Shown: in pieces, positions 46,412-60,000 of the stretch
Numbering within the stretch: position 1 is the stretch's first letter
Layout of the letters: each line of letters opens with the position of its first letter
DNA from: Branchiostoma floridae
Taxonomy: Eukaryota; Chordata; Leptocardii; Amphioxiformes; Branchiostomatidae
Reading direction: 5' to 3'
Length of the DNA stretch: 64,000 nucleotides
Assembly (NCBI RefSeq): GCF_000003815.2
Contig: NC_049987.1
Span: forward strand, 6,441,781-6,505,780
Position numbers and translations under genes: made by a program
The notes under the pieces: generated by a model
The model's database searches: none
What the model saw: the letters and a program-made list of their open reading frames with translations, nothing else
What the model was told of the DNA's origin: nothing

Positions 46412-47842
46412 AGTCAACTTTCTTCGGTACTTTTATGTCCATTCCATGTTTGATCGATCATAATGCTTACGTATACGTAGAGGGATATTGAAATCCTGCA
46501 TCTGTTCCTAGTGTATCCTGCAACTGAAGAAATACATTGAAATATATAGTCGCATGATATCCTAATTGATAATTGGCAGGACTGACTGACATAAAAGCAA
46601 AGTGCTAATCCAGAGTCAAGACCTAAGTTATCCCCTGAGCCGTTTTGGTCTGTAATGAGCTCGAGAGAAGCTGACAGCGGGGAGCCAGTCGGATCTACGA
46701 TCTCATCATAAGGGCCAAACTAACGACCAATTACGCTACTGCTATGCAATCAATGTACGAATGTACCAGTTAAAGATATCCAGTTGTGTGGCGTCGATGG
46801 TTTAGCGGTTAGGCTATCGCACACCAGTACTGGTAGCAACTGACGGGACGTTATTCTCTTGTTAAAGGCGACGCAACTTCCCTTACTCCATCCAGATGAC
46901 TTTGATACTTTATTGAAGAAAATCCATTAGTGATAGGCCTGAGGACAAATAACTAATCTTCTTGGACTTTTTAACATTACAGTTATGCAGATAATAGAAT
47001 ATTAATGGATACGTGACGTGACTGACGTCGGTTGGGAAACCACAGGCGGTAGCAACATGGAAGGAGAAGGTCTCCGCCTTGCAATGCCGCGCCGAAAACA
47101 ACATGAACATGCCCCTGAAGCTATAGAACAACCTGTATCTTAAATCCTTTTAAACTAGCCCTCTGTGGTATTTTACATTTCCATTAGAGGCTGAGACCGC
47201 TGGGCAACCAAATAGGTCACTAAACATTTGGTATGTTTTGTTGTCTTTTACACCTTACTTTTGTATGGTGCATCATATTCGGATTGTGAAATTAATGGCT
47301 ACGCAAACTTCATTTGGGCGGACACAACGGTTTTAAGCGGTCGCCGTCTAAAGCTTAGGTCCCGTTTCTGAAACGGGATCCGGCCGGGATGTTTGCGGAA
47401 ACGAAAAAATGAAACTGTTTACAAAGGCATATACACAAACTATGCTCCTGACTATTTTTTAAGCTCTGTGTTTTGTGCCTTTCTTATCATTTTTTTCGTT
47501 TCCGAAAGTTACCCGGCCGGGCCCCGGGTTGGGAATTGGGACCTAGGCATTGGGGGCATTACTGACGTCGCTTTAGATCCCGAAAGTACTTCCAGTGTAG
47601 CTACCGATACCGATTGGTGCTGATACGCAGATTAGAGGCTATCGCTAATTTAAAGACTGGACTTAGAGGATCAGTGAGACATGTCCGATGGGAAAAGACC
47701 AGAGACTACCGAGAGTCCTTATCGGTACGTGCGGTCAAGCGGGATATGTGAACAGAGGTAGGCATTAACCAACATAGTGAACAAAACTACGAGTACAAAA
47801 GTACGAGAAATCGTAGTGTGCTACGGGCAACCGAGGAATTAA

Positions 47843-47909
<67 letters not shown>

Positions 47910-49717
47910 AGTTTAAGCGTTAGAATGTGAAACATAATCTACGATAAGAAAATCCCGATCATTAATTTCACGAGGATCACCAGAAGCTAAAGTGGCTTTA
48001 ACGCCAAATCCTTTGTTGAGCGCAGGAGAATCATTAATCATTGTATCCATATCAACATCCCCCATTAACACCCACGGTCTAATGATGCATGTTCTCTGGA
48101 AACCCTTTCCGTTGTGTGCACTGCTAAGATAAACAAAAGCCGCCCGTAATTAGCCGTGCAGCTGTGGCCACTAATCGGCTATATTTGCCCTCGCAAATTC
48201 CTACTTCCGAAAGGTATTTCGTTTCCGCATATTTCGCAGAATCGTCTATTCTGCAAGTTCGTCTTTTCTGCTTAAGTGACATTTTCTCAATTTAGAGCAT
48301 TTTCTTCTGTGATTTAGGTATATAGTCTATTGAACATAATCTAGTATCAGCAAGAGATATAAACGGAAAAAACTACTTACTACTCCTGCCTTCGAAAAGA
48401 GAACGGCTTATCCATACTATCCCACTACATGGATATATGAGTACCATTCTCAGTAGCCTTGTGAATGGGATTCGTTCAACGATACTATAAGGAATCAACT
48501 CTGCGAGGTTTCTTTGGACCTAAAAAGACTTGCGGTCTCTGTAGAGTTCTGTTCAATGACAACATATAACATTATCAACCTTACTAAAAGCTTCGCTCGT
48601 AAAAGTTCGGAACCAAGTGACTTTACTTTAGACAGTACTAGACAAATCTACAGAAATTGATTTTCCTGAAGCAGATACAGCTTTTCAGCTTTTGTCTTCT
48701 TTTTGTCCTTATTTTAAATAAATACTTCTGCAAAATTACTAAAAAAAAGTTACTGCCAACCGAAGTGATTAAGTTGATGAGGACGCCAAAACCAAATTTG
48801 GTAAACTATGGCATAAATGCGTTCTACCCCCATCGCGACTTCGGAACGAAAAAAGACCGGCAAACAAACAACCTCCGCCAATGGCGGGGCTGTGGCTATT
48901 TTAGAGTTATTTGCTGTGTAAACTTTAGCATGACAATGACAAGGATCGATGGGATGTGAGTTTATCTTTCCACATCAAAGAAGATGATAAGAGGGAAAAG
49001 AACGGGAAATCTGCCTCACAAATATACTTTTTTATTAGAGCCTACACCGCATTGCACATATATATACTTAACGTGTATATTTACCTAACTATTAGCCAGG
49101 AGGTGTTATTCAACAAAACAGAATGTCCTTGCATGCTTTCAGTGTCAGTGAGTGACTGAAGTTGACGAATCCGCTGAAGAGAAGGAACTACAAACATATG
49201 TATACAGTACATCGATCGCTATTATTCATTTCTCTAACAATATGGAACCACATACATATCTTTACAGTACAGCGATCGCTATAATCCATACGTCTAACAT
49301 AACATATTTATCAACGCCGTAACAAGAGGCCAACGGCGGTCAATCACCCCAATCCTCTCCTGTCATTGCAACGGTATTTCATATATACGGCGGTAATTCA
49401 AAAAGCAGCTGTGATATCCAAAAGACTTCGCCTTGAGAGAAAATGATTTCATTTTTGTTGAACAATGACAACAGTATTTAGTTTTAAGTTAAGCCCTCAA
49501 AACGTGAGTTATGCCCTTGTTTTCGGCTTAGATCCGGAACTTTTGAATTGACCCTCCTGTTCTGTAGCCACGTAACGTTAGGCTCTGGCTTTAACTGTTA
49601 CACATATAGACGTTTGTACTCACAGCTTCTGGCCTTGACCTCGGTGGGGAAGATGGTGGTCATGGCCTTGTCGGTTCTCGCGGCGTCCTTGCCCTACAAA
49701 CCCCGGGCATTCTTCCT
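46412..49717. other. MHC-3/MHC-4 intergenic spacer
   Basis: Paralogue of the MHC-2/3 spacer. Matching pieces are 46412-46905 (27716-28197), 46906-47120 (29167-29400), 47523-48660 (30457-31720) and about 49240 onward (31860 onward). It lacks the piggyBac-like element, the retroelement relic and the 31722 insertion. It has about 500 bp of its own near 48721-49200. At 49200-49290 an imperfect tandem duplication repeats ACAGTACAKCGATCGCTAT. No gene recognised. Confidence 0.6.
47846..47907. repeat. (TA)31 microsatellite
   Basis: 62 bp of pure TA. In the paralogous spacer this position holds about 180 bp of ordinary sequence (about 30775-30975), so the repeat sits exactly on a deletion or replacement breakpoint. 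Confidence 0.95.
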
Positions 49718-50089
49718 GTGACCTGTAGATTATGGGGTGACCTAACATCGTGCAGCCTGGATATCGGGGATCTCTTTTCCGCTCGTCTGCAATCAAAAGC
49801 CGTTCCTCTTCTCAAAGGATACCCTGAAGGCGGCTCTTGTGCGTCCAATGCGGCAAAGGTAGAGACAGCTATGACGAGTCGTCCAGGCTGCGGGTCGAGA
49901 AGGAATGCCATGGGAATGGTGATCAACAGCCTGGAATGTTTTCTTAACCCGTTCTCCACGAAAAGGACAGAGGTTATTGACCAAGGCGCCCTACTAATTG
50001 AGTATAAAACTAAAAGCGGTCTCTTTTTTCGAGCTGAATCAGAATTTGATTCTATAAATTTATCTAATAAAGCTCAAGATTTGTTTTGA
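49718..50089 (+). other. Unrecognised 123-codon open frame upstream of MHC-4
   Basis: It is open from an ATG at 49718 to TGA at 50089 and collinear with the interrupted copy at 32352. The two differ by an in-frame 12-nt indel (KGYPEGG against KGG) and by a stop in the other copy. The opposite strand is also open over 49660-49959. I recognise no domain. It may be a mobile-element or host exon fragment and is not a proven gene. Confidence 0.25.
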
Positions 50090-50432
50090 GTATCTCACAT
50101 TTAAGTCGATTCTAAAGAGCTTCGACCCCAAGGCATCGTCATCGGATATGTGAATCTTCTTTCCATTTCAAGCCAGCTTAGAAACAAAAACTGACACAGC
50201 ATGCAAAAATTTGTCCCGAAGTAGTCAACAAATGCATGTTCCCAATCTTCGCGATCAAGACAAGATAACGTGGGTTCCATTTTCCTAACTTCTGAAAAGA
50301 AATCGACGACTCCTTGTCGCTGTAAGCACTATAAATGAGAGCGTGCTGACATTTTTCTTCTATAAATACGTAATTCCAGTCACTCCCACCCCCAGCCTCC
50401 CTGAAGAGCCAAACCTTGCAACTATCTCCCAG

Positions 50433-50559
50433 CCAATCACAGCTCGCGCTAAAAAAACCAGACGAGCAGAATTCCACGAATGTGATTACACTTGCTATTT
50501 ACGCTGATATAAAGGCGCCCACCCATTCCGACACTATTCCGACAGCTTTTGACCGAAAG
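50433..50559 (+). promoter_or_regulatory. Core promoter and leader exon of MHC-4
   Basis: CCAAT at 50433-50437, TATAAA at 50508-50513 with GGCGCCC behind it, and the shared leader ending CGAAAG before a GTAGAC donor at 50560. The acceptor at 51013 would give a leader intron of about 454 bp. Layout and spacing are as in MHC-3. Confidence 0.68.
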
Positions 50560-51070
50560 GTAGACGGCTTGTATTGCTTACTGCTTCTGTTTATGTATTG
50601 TATCTTTCGTTGCACGAAGTAGCGTTTAGACAATCATCTCTTTTAAAGTGTTGTAATGTTATGTGATTTTATCGCATGCTAAAACAGTCGTCTGAGTTAG
50701 AGGTTTTAGCAAACGCTCGTACCGCTCGAACGGAAGGAAGGGGCAGAGAGAGCATGAGAATTGGAGTGGGAGGGGAAATAAGGGGACAGACACTATTTGT
50801 AGGGAGGCTGTTTGCTTGTAGTTCTGAGACAAGCTTTCCGTTTAGGATTGATGTGCGAAATTTTTGCCCGATCTCAGGGGTTTCCATCCGAAATTAGGTC
50901 AGCACAAATTATTCTTAGAATCTGCATTCATCTGTCCCTTCCCGTGGCTCCCATCTCTCATGCCTTGCAGGACCTAGAGCTGTAGCTCATCTTCTCTCGT
51001 CTCTCCTGTGCAGCCCTGTCGGCGTGCCACTCCTTCCTGCAGTAGCAAAGTCTGAGGAACCAGAGCCAAG

Positions 51071-54000
51071 ATGCCGCCCAAGCAAGACAAGATATCCGAC
51101 GACCCTCGGGTCTACATCTACGGTGACACCAAGTTGCTGATGGAGCTCCGCTCCGCACCGTACGACGCCAAGAAGAACGTCTGGATCCCCGATGATAAAG
51201 ATTGCTACATCGCTGTGGAGGTCAAGGAAGAGAAGGGCGACAAGGTCGTGGTCCAGCTTCCCAAGGGCGCCGTAAGTACAAAATTCACTTTAAAGTGTCA
51301 CTTCGTCAGATTCGTTGCAATTTGAACATTCTTCAACTTTTTACGAATGTACAATAACCAATTTATTTCTTTTTTAACGTTCTGTAGACCAAGGATGTTC
51401 CCAAGGACAAGCTTGTCATGATGAACCCCTCCAAGTTCGTCTGCTGCGAGGACATGGCCAACATGACCTACCTGAACGACGCCTCTGTGCTGGCGACCCT
51501 CAGGGACCGTTATGCCAACGGCATGATCTACGTAAGTAGTGACTTTAAACATAAAGTTTTGACTACTCCGAAGTTCGACTTATCAAAAAGAATCGCCATT
51601 TGGTTTTATTTTTCAATTGAAGACTTGATCGAAAGCAATCACTGATGTTGACGAGAATATTCAAATACATCTCTTATCGAAGAATGCTCATTAATTGGGA
51701 CCAAGAGAAAGCATTAAAAATGTTTATAATAAACTATCTGCCGCCTGAGGATATTTCTCACAAAATAATCTTTGATAAAAACACTAGCATGCAATGACAA
51801 ACATCTCGTGAAACCTCTAGTGGTGCTCGTTAGTCAGAAGTGACGCTGAAAGAAAGTGCGAAACGCTGAGAAAAAAACACGCAAAACAAGTTGGATCAAA
51901 CAAATGTCTGAACATTATGTAAGTAAGGCCATGTGCGTTACATGCACACCCAAAGGCATTCTGGGGACATCTGTTGGTGTGCCGTGTAACATTCAGCTGC
52001 TTTGTCATGTAACATGTTGCCGCAGATCCTAAGCAACGGTTCTGTCACAATTTCGCTGAAAATCCTATGTGACTGCACCAATAACACCAGGAAGAGCTAG
52101 AAACGCATTGTGGATCCACGCGACCATGTCTCATTATGGCAATGGTGTCAATCACTGTTGGTACAAGGCGCGGGCCGCTCGCGTCATCAAAAACGGGAAA
52201 AGACAAACACGCGACATTTGGTAAACAGCAGCTGGGCACGCGCTCTGGGGAGGCTACTTCAAAAGGGATACGAACCTGTCAATCTGACGTCAGCTAACAA
52301 AGCAGGAATGCGAGGGGGGGACGTCAAACTGGGATAGACCACTGGGAAAACATTACAATACAAGGAAAGATAAAATGATAGGCCGTGACCAAAATGGACG
52401 TACCGTTTATATCGTCGGATTTCAGAAAAGCTATGACAGAATCGACCGTTGGAAAATGTTGCCCGCAAAGATGGATGTTAGACTACACATGCACTGTTGT
52501 CCCAAGAATGACCTCAACTTGCTGTACATCGTAACTTCAAGTATACATGCGTCCAGGTCCTTAAACTGCACATTCCTCGCCTGATAGTTCATTGACATAA
52601 ACCATTTTATTAAACACGAAAAGAACAAAAAATACATTCAAACGCGCTATTAATGACTAACGCAAAACTTGTATTGGCTTGACTCCGTTCGTTAACTCAT
52701 TAGTTTCTCAAGCCATAACAGTTCTCTTTCTCCTACAACAGACCTACTCCGGGTTGTTCTGCGTCGTGATCAACCCCTTCAGGCGCCTCCCTCTCTACAC
52801 AGAGGAGGTTGTGGGCATGTACCGTGGCAAGAGGCGTCAGGAAGTGCCGCCTCACTTGTTCTCTGTGGCTGACAACGCCTATCAGAACATGTTGATCGGT
52901 AAGGTCATTTCGAATTCTTGCCTTTAATCGATTGTTGACGACAAACAGTGTAGATGATTGAAACAACAACGGTTTCTTATTCTATCGTTCATATTATGCG
53001 ATGGACATTTTGACGAGAGACGTAACGCAAATTGAACTAAATTGGCATTTCAAGGTGTTTGTGAAATCAACCTCAGCTGCGTTGGTCCTTTTTCATTCCT
53101 ACTTAAAATTCCGAGTCAATCTGACGACATTCCATTCTTTTCCTCTTAATCGTGCAGACCACAAGAACCAGTCTATGTTGATCACGTAAGTATCTATTTC
53201 CGTGTTTGTCGATTTTTAGCCAGTCATCTCATATGCATGAGCAGGGCCCACAAAACCTTACAAAGGAATGCCAGTTGGGGGAGGGATGCAGCGTTGACAT
53301 GTATCACTGACCGATAGGTTAGTTTTCGCTGGACACAAATATTTGTATTTTGTAATAACATCATACAACACTGTTTGACCACAGCGGCGAGTCTGGTGCT
53401 GGTAAGACTGAGAACACGAAGAAGGTTATCTCCTACTTCGCCCAGGTCGCTGCCATGGGTGGTCCCAAGAAGGCTGAAGATGAGAAGAAGATCACCCTTG
53501 AGGACCAGATCGTGCAGACTAACCCCGTTCTGGAGTCCTTCGGTAACGCCAAGACCGTCAGGAACAACAACTCCTCCCGTTTCGTAAGTACATATGTCAC
53601 AATCAGTGAGGCGATGTCGACCGCCTCCGATTAAACATCCTTTCTAATTAATATGTTCTAGCGCATCGTAAACGGGTCTATTTATCATTTTTGACATCGT
53701 TAAGTTTCAATCACATAGCCATAGACAGACTGATGCAATTCTTGACTGCGATAAAATCATATGCAGTGTTTGGATCATGAACTGTGTAACAAAAACACAT
53801 TTTCCTTACCGGTATGCCTGCTAACGTTTCGGCAGTCAATCAACTGTCTCTATTTGACACAAAGTAACATGGCTGCAATTACGACATCCGAAATTTAACT
53901 TATTCATCCGTTATGTTCCAGGGTAAATTCATCAGGATCCACTTCAACACCAAGGGCAAGTTGGCTGGTGCCGACATCGAGTCCTGTACGTATACAACTT

Positions 54001-57000
54001 ATAATAAAACACTTTAGATTTGGTTTTATCTTTTTCACTCTTTACCTTTGTTTGTTTGTTTGTTTGTTTGAACCTTTATTTATTCATTAGAAGCTCAAAT
54101 CGACCAGCAGGCCGCTTTTCATTGAGATCATGAGGGAGGTCAGGGTAATATGAAATATAATACAGATACAGATTACATTGAGTACTATTAGATTCATCAA
54201 CCTATATCACTACACATACATGGTACAAAACACATAGGACGCAATACATTTTATCATTATTTTGTTTGGTATTAATCCACCGTTTTATATGAAGTTTGGA
54301 ACCGTCTTGCCTCATTCAGATCTGCTGGAGAAGGTGCGTGTGATTGAACAGCTGCCTGGTATGGAGCGTGGCTACCATATCTTCTATCAGCTGCTGTCAA
54401 ATGGCATGAAAGAGGTCACAAGTAAGTATACGTCTGTGAACGTTTCAAGAACGTTTAGAAGTGAGTTCGGCACGTACGTCATTCTGTAGTCATAGGAGAT
54501 AATGTGAAAGTACTAGAAGACGTACCGTACGATAGATTATTCCAAAGCCTCGCCGAACATATCATATGAAGAGCCATTGAGGCAGCCTATAAACAACGAC
54601 GTTTTCTAATCATACATTACAGAAATGTTGATGGTGAATGAAGATGCCCACGAGTACAAGTTCTTGGAAAAGGGTGAGAAGACGATCAAGAACGTGGACG
54701 ACAAGGAGGAGATGCAGTTGACGGACGAGGCCTTCGACGTATTGGGCTTCACCCAAGATGAGAAGACGAACATCTACAAGCTCACGGGAGGTCTGTGCCA
54801 CTTCGGTAACATTAAGTTCAAGTCCAAGCCGAGGGAGGAGCAAGCCGAGTGCGATGGCACCGAGTGTAAGTTTCAATTTGAGTATATCATTATTTAAGTC
54901 GAAGAGATACATTTTGCTTAAGTACTCTTGCTGCTAACCATGAGACCAACTACTCTCGAACTGACAAGAACCACAACTCAAGGGAGCGAGCGCTAGCTAA
55001 TGTTGTGCATATTCAATCTCTACTCAGCTGCCGACAAGATGTGCTTCCTGTACGGCCTCAACAGCGGTGAGCTGCAGAAGGGTCTTCTCAAGCCAAGGGT
55101 AAAGGTCGGCAACGAGTGGGTGTCAAAGGGCCAAAATTGCAACCAGTGCAGCTACGCCGTCAGTGCCCTGGCTAAGGGTGTGTTCGACAGGATCTTCAAG
55201 TTCCTGGTCAAGCGTTGTAACGACACCCTGGACACCAAGATGAAGAGGGAAAACTTCATTGGTGTACTGGATATTGCCGGCTTCGAGATCTTCGACGTAA
55301 ATATAATTTCTTAGATAATGCGCCACATTGAACATTTAGGAAAAGGCAAATATGTCTAACATTGATATGACAATCGCAATGGAAAGTACAATAACTGGTT
55401 AAAGTCAGGCATGCTTATTAGATAAGTACCAAGAACGAAACATATTTTTTGTCAGTACTGAAGCTACAATACGTTATAGCACGCGCAGATAAACGTTAAC
55501 AGTTCATGGAAGGGCACGTGTGGTACAAAACAATTAACCAACTTGATGGTGTTTCAAATGTTAATAACAATCATATTTTCTCCATAGTTCAACAGCTTTG
55601 ATCAGCTCTGCATCAACTACACCAACGAGAAGCTGCAGCAGTTCTTCAACCACCACATGTTCGTTCAGGAGCAGGAGGAGTACAAAATTGAAGGAATCGA
55701 GTGGGAGACCATCGATTTCGGTATGGACTTGGCCAAGACTCTCGCCCTGATCGAGAAGGTGAGTAGAGGACTGATTACCGCACACTTGCATCAATGTGAA
55801 ATAGATTTCTTGTACAATTTGTGCAAGACAATATTTTTCTTCCGGCTATGTATCTGTGAATGTGACAATTTCTCTCCATTTCCAGCCCCTGGGTATCCTG
55901 GCCATTCTGGAGGAGCAGACTATGTTCCCCAAGTCCAGCGACAAGACCTTCATCGACAAGCTGAAGGACCAGCACTTGGGCAAGCACACTAGCTTCCTGA
56001 AGCCAAAGAAGCCCAAGATCCCCAAGTACGAGGGTCACTTCGATTTGGCTCACTACGCCGGTAACGTTACTTACAACATCTGCGGCTGGCTGGAGAAGAA
56101 CAAGGACCCCATGAACGAGACTGTGGTCGGCTGCTTCAAGAGGTCCGCAAATGAGCTCCTGCATGACCTCTATGCAGACTTCATGACTGCAGAGGATCAA
56201 GGTTAGTGCTGTCTTTCTTTGCACGAACAAGTTTGTCAACTCGACGCCACTGATGTCTTTTCTTGACCTCCTCGTGTCTAAGCCTCCACGCAACAGACTC
56301 GAGAGCCTGGGTACCATACCATAGAGGAGCTCGAGATGCTCTTCGGTGCTGTAGGGGTGGCTGGCCCGTGCAGTTAATTAGTGCAGGCCGGGGGAGTTCT
56401 TACGGAGTTAGGTTAAATTTCGTCTCGCTGGCGGCGTAAACTCCAAATGCCGGCTACAAGCTTTAGTGGCGAAATCTCTAAGGGTAGCTAATCAGACAGG
56501 CTGACAGATGCAGGTCGGTGCCTAAACACAATGGGCCGGGTAAATCACCTCAAAGTCGACCAGCGGAGAATGGTACCCAGTCTAAACAGACTCCTGAGTA
56601 ACGCTAACGTTTTATTCGGAATTTTGTGCGTAATCATACAATTAAATCCATGCTCGGCTGATTATGCTGTGGTACAAATACGGCTTTATCTTAAACGTTC
56701 AAAATAGCTACTCATGGACATGTTTCTACCCTCTGTAGCTGCTGCCCAGAAGAAGTCAGGTGGTGGCGGAAAGAAAAAGGGAGGCGCTCTCCAAACCGCC
56801 TCTGCAACTCACAGGGTAAAAACAATTGACATTTTACCCATGAATTTCAAAACTCAAGGTAACAGTAAGCAAAGTCGTGCCACATACGAATCGATTCTTT
56901 GAAACTAACACAGTCCTAAACTCCTCTAACATCTTCTTTATTCTCTGTCTGTATATAGGACCAACTGTCTAGGCTGATGGCCACTCTGCACACCACATAC

Positions 57001-60000
57001 CCGCACTTCGTGCGTTGTCTGATCCCCAATGAGTTGAAGACGGCTGGTCTCTTGGACGCCCCGTTGGTTTTGCACCAGCTGACTTGTAACGGTGTACTCG
57101 AGGGTATCCGTATCTGTCAGAAGGGCTTCCCCAACAAGATGGTCTTCAAGTAAGACTTCTTTGATGATTCTGCCTTGCTACGGTAGTGTGTTCAATTTTA
57201 AGAAAAAGATTCGGCATCAATGCAACTCAAAAAGCAGAGGCATAATAATTTGTCGTCATTAATGTGACATATCAACTATTTGCAATCTTCAACAGGGAGT
57301 TCAGGCAGCGCTACAAGCCCGTGGACCCGGTCTTAGCCAAGGAGATTGAGGACGACCGTGAGTGCTGTGTCAAGCTCTTGGAAAAGTCCGGCCTTGCTAG
57401 CGATGGCTATGGTGTCGGCAAGACCAAGATTTTCTTCAAGGCCGGCCAAGTCGCCCACCTTGAGGACATCCGTGACGCCAAGCTGGCTGTCATCATCACT
57501 GTCATCCAGCAGCGCATCAGAGGCAGACTGCAACGTGTTGAGTATGAGCGCCTCAAGGATCAGAGGTACTGTATCAAATCTCTCATTACCACAATAGCTC
57601 TGGTCAGATATCTACACAGAATGTTAGGAAGCCTACTAAAATGCATGTGGACGCATGACTTTTCTTCTCTTTTGTGAGATATAAAAAATATTAGTGTTAT
57701 GAGTCAAACGACTAGTTTCGCAGTTTTGTAACAGAAATCGTTCTCCGATCGCAGGGCTGCCCTGAAGATGCTGCAGCGTAACGTCCGTAACTGGATGACC
57801 CTGCGCAACTGGGACTGGTGGAAGCTGTTCTGCACCATCAAGCCTCTGCTGTCTCAGTCTCGGGCAGATGAGGAGCTCCGCAATAAGGAGGAGGAGCTGA
57901 CCGAGCTTAAGGAGGATATGGAGAAGGAAGAGACCACCATGGCTGACATCCAGCAGAAGTTGACTGTGGTCGAGCAGGAGAAGAATGAACTCGCCGCTCA
58001 ACTGTCTGCGGTTAGTACTGAGAAAATGTTACCATCAATTGCTGTGCAGTCTGAACTAGTGCCCTCGCTGGGGGATAATGGTAAGAAGTAGAAACTTCAG
58101 GATAAGAAACAATATACATTTTCTAGTGTTTGACCATTCAGCATATTCATACTCGTTTGAACCCAATTGACAGGAACAAACCAACACGGGTGACATCGCC
58201 GACAGGGCCGAGAACCTCATCAAGAATAAGGCGGACATGGAGCAGAAGATTATTGACTACAAGGAACTTCTGCAGGAGGAAGAGTCTAAGAACTCCCAGC
58301 TCGGTGCCGCTAAGCGCAAGGTACGTTTCATCCCTTGTGTTTCAGTCACAAGAACCGGTGTAAATCATGCATTCCAGATATTACAACCACGAAACACTTT
58401 CATTCAAATATTAGATAACAGTGAAGATAACTGAGAACGGGTTCGTTTCGCTAAAACAGGTTGAGGGAGAGGTGGACAACCTGAAGAAGGACCTGGAGGA
58501 GATGGAGAAGACTCTGCAGAAGGTGGAGAAGGAGACACGCGGTGTGGAGAACAGGGTTCGCACCACCTCTGAGGAGCTGGCAGCCCAGGAGGACCAGATC
58601 GCCAAACTGTCCAAGGAGAAGGCTAAGCTGGAACAGCTCAATGCCGTACGTATGCCTACTTGACAAAGAACTGTTATGGCAAACTCTGATCTCCGAATGC
58701 TACAGTTTTGTAGTTCAAAATAGTTCAAGAAAACGTTCATATTTTATATAAAACTAGATTAACAGAGTAAAGCAATAGCTGTGAATACTCATTATCTTCA
58801 TTTGAAATTAATACAGACCACCTTGGAGGATCTGCAGAAGGAGGAGGACAAGGTCAACAACCTCAGCAAGCTCAAGGCCAAGCTCGAACAGAACTTGGAT
58901 GACGTAAGTAATGCTTTGCTTCTTTTGTTATTACCTTGCTAAAAGCTGAGAATTAAGAGCTAATATAACAAGCCCGTTGTTTTGTTTCCAACTACCTTCC
59001 CCATCGTCTTTAAATCTGAACTAATCGCTTTCTCTTATCTTTATCTAGCTGGAGGAGAACCTGGATCGCGAGAAGAAGGCGCGTGCCGAAGCCGAGAGGC
59101 TGAAGAGGAAGCTGGAGGGTGACCTGAAGGCCGCACAGGAGACTTTGGGAGGTCTGGAGAACGAGAAGGCCGACCTGGAGGAGCGCATCAAGAAGTATGA
59201 AATTATTTTTGCTGTTCTAAACTATCAAAGAGTACAAAAATAGAAATATAGACAAAAACTTAAATACTGGTTTATATTTCATTCCGAGATTTTTAAACCT
59301 TCGCTTATATCTCTTTCCCTGCTTCCGACAGGAAGGAGTTTGAGATCAAGGGCCTTGAGGCTAAGCTGGAGGACGAGCAGGGTCTTGTCACCTCTCTGCA
59401 GAAGAAGATCAAGGAACTGCAGGGCCGCATCGAGGAGCTTGAGCAGGAGCTTGAGGCCGAGAGGAACGCCCGTGCCAAGGTCGATAAGCAGAGGGCTGAC
59501 CTGGCTCGTGAGCTCGAGGATCTGGGAGACCGTCTGGAGGAGGCCGGTGGTGCCACCGCCGCTCAGGCTGAGGTCAACAAGAAGCGCGAAATTGAGCTGC
59601 AGAAACTCCGCCGCGAGCTGGAGGAGTCCAACATGCAGCATGAGGCCACCGTCGCTGCCCTCAGGAAGAAGCTGACCGACGCTAGCTCTGAGCTGGGCGA
59701 GCAGGTGGAGACTCTGCAGCGCGTCAAGGCTAAGCTGGAGAAGGAGAAGACCACCCTCAAGATGGAGGTCGATGACCTGGCCACCAATGTCGAGGCCATC
59801 TCAAAGGGCAAGTTGAACGTGGAGAAGGCAAACCGTTCCCTCGAGGAGCAGATCGCCGAGTCCAACGTCAAGATCGAGGAGTCCGGCAGGCAGATCCAGG
59901 AACTTACGTCATTAAAGTCCCGCTTTGAGACCGAGAATAATGAGACCAGCCGCCAGCTCGAAGAGTCCGAGAGCCAGTGCAGCCAGTTGGGCCGTGCCAA

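Noticed and set aside
48657-48959. 100-codon frame in the MHC-3/4 spacer
   Set aside because: It crosses the edge of a copy-specific insertion and has a low-complexity Phe/Leu-rich start with no conserved counterpart.
52375-52584. 69-codon frame in MHC-4 intron 2
   Set aside because: Short, no recognisable motif, and inside an insertion absent from the sister gene.
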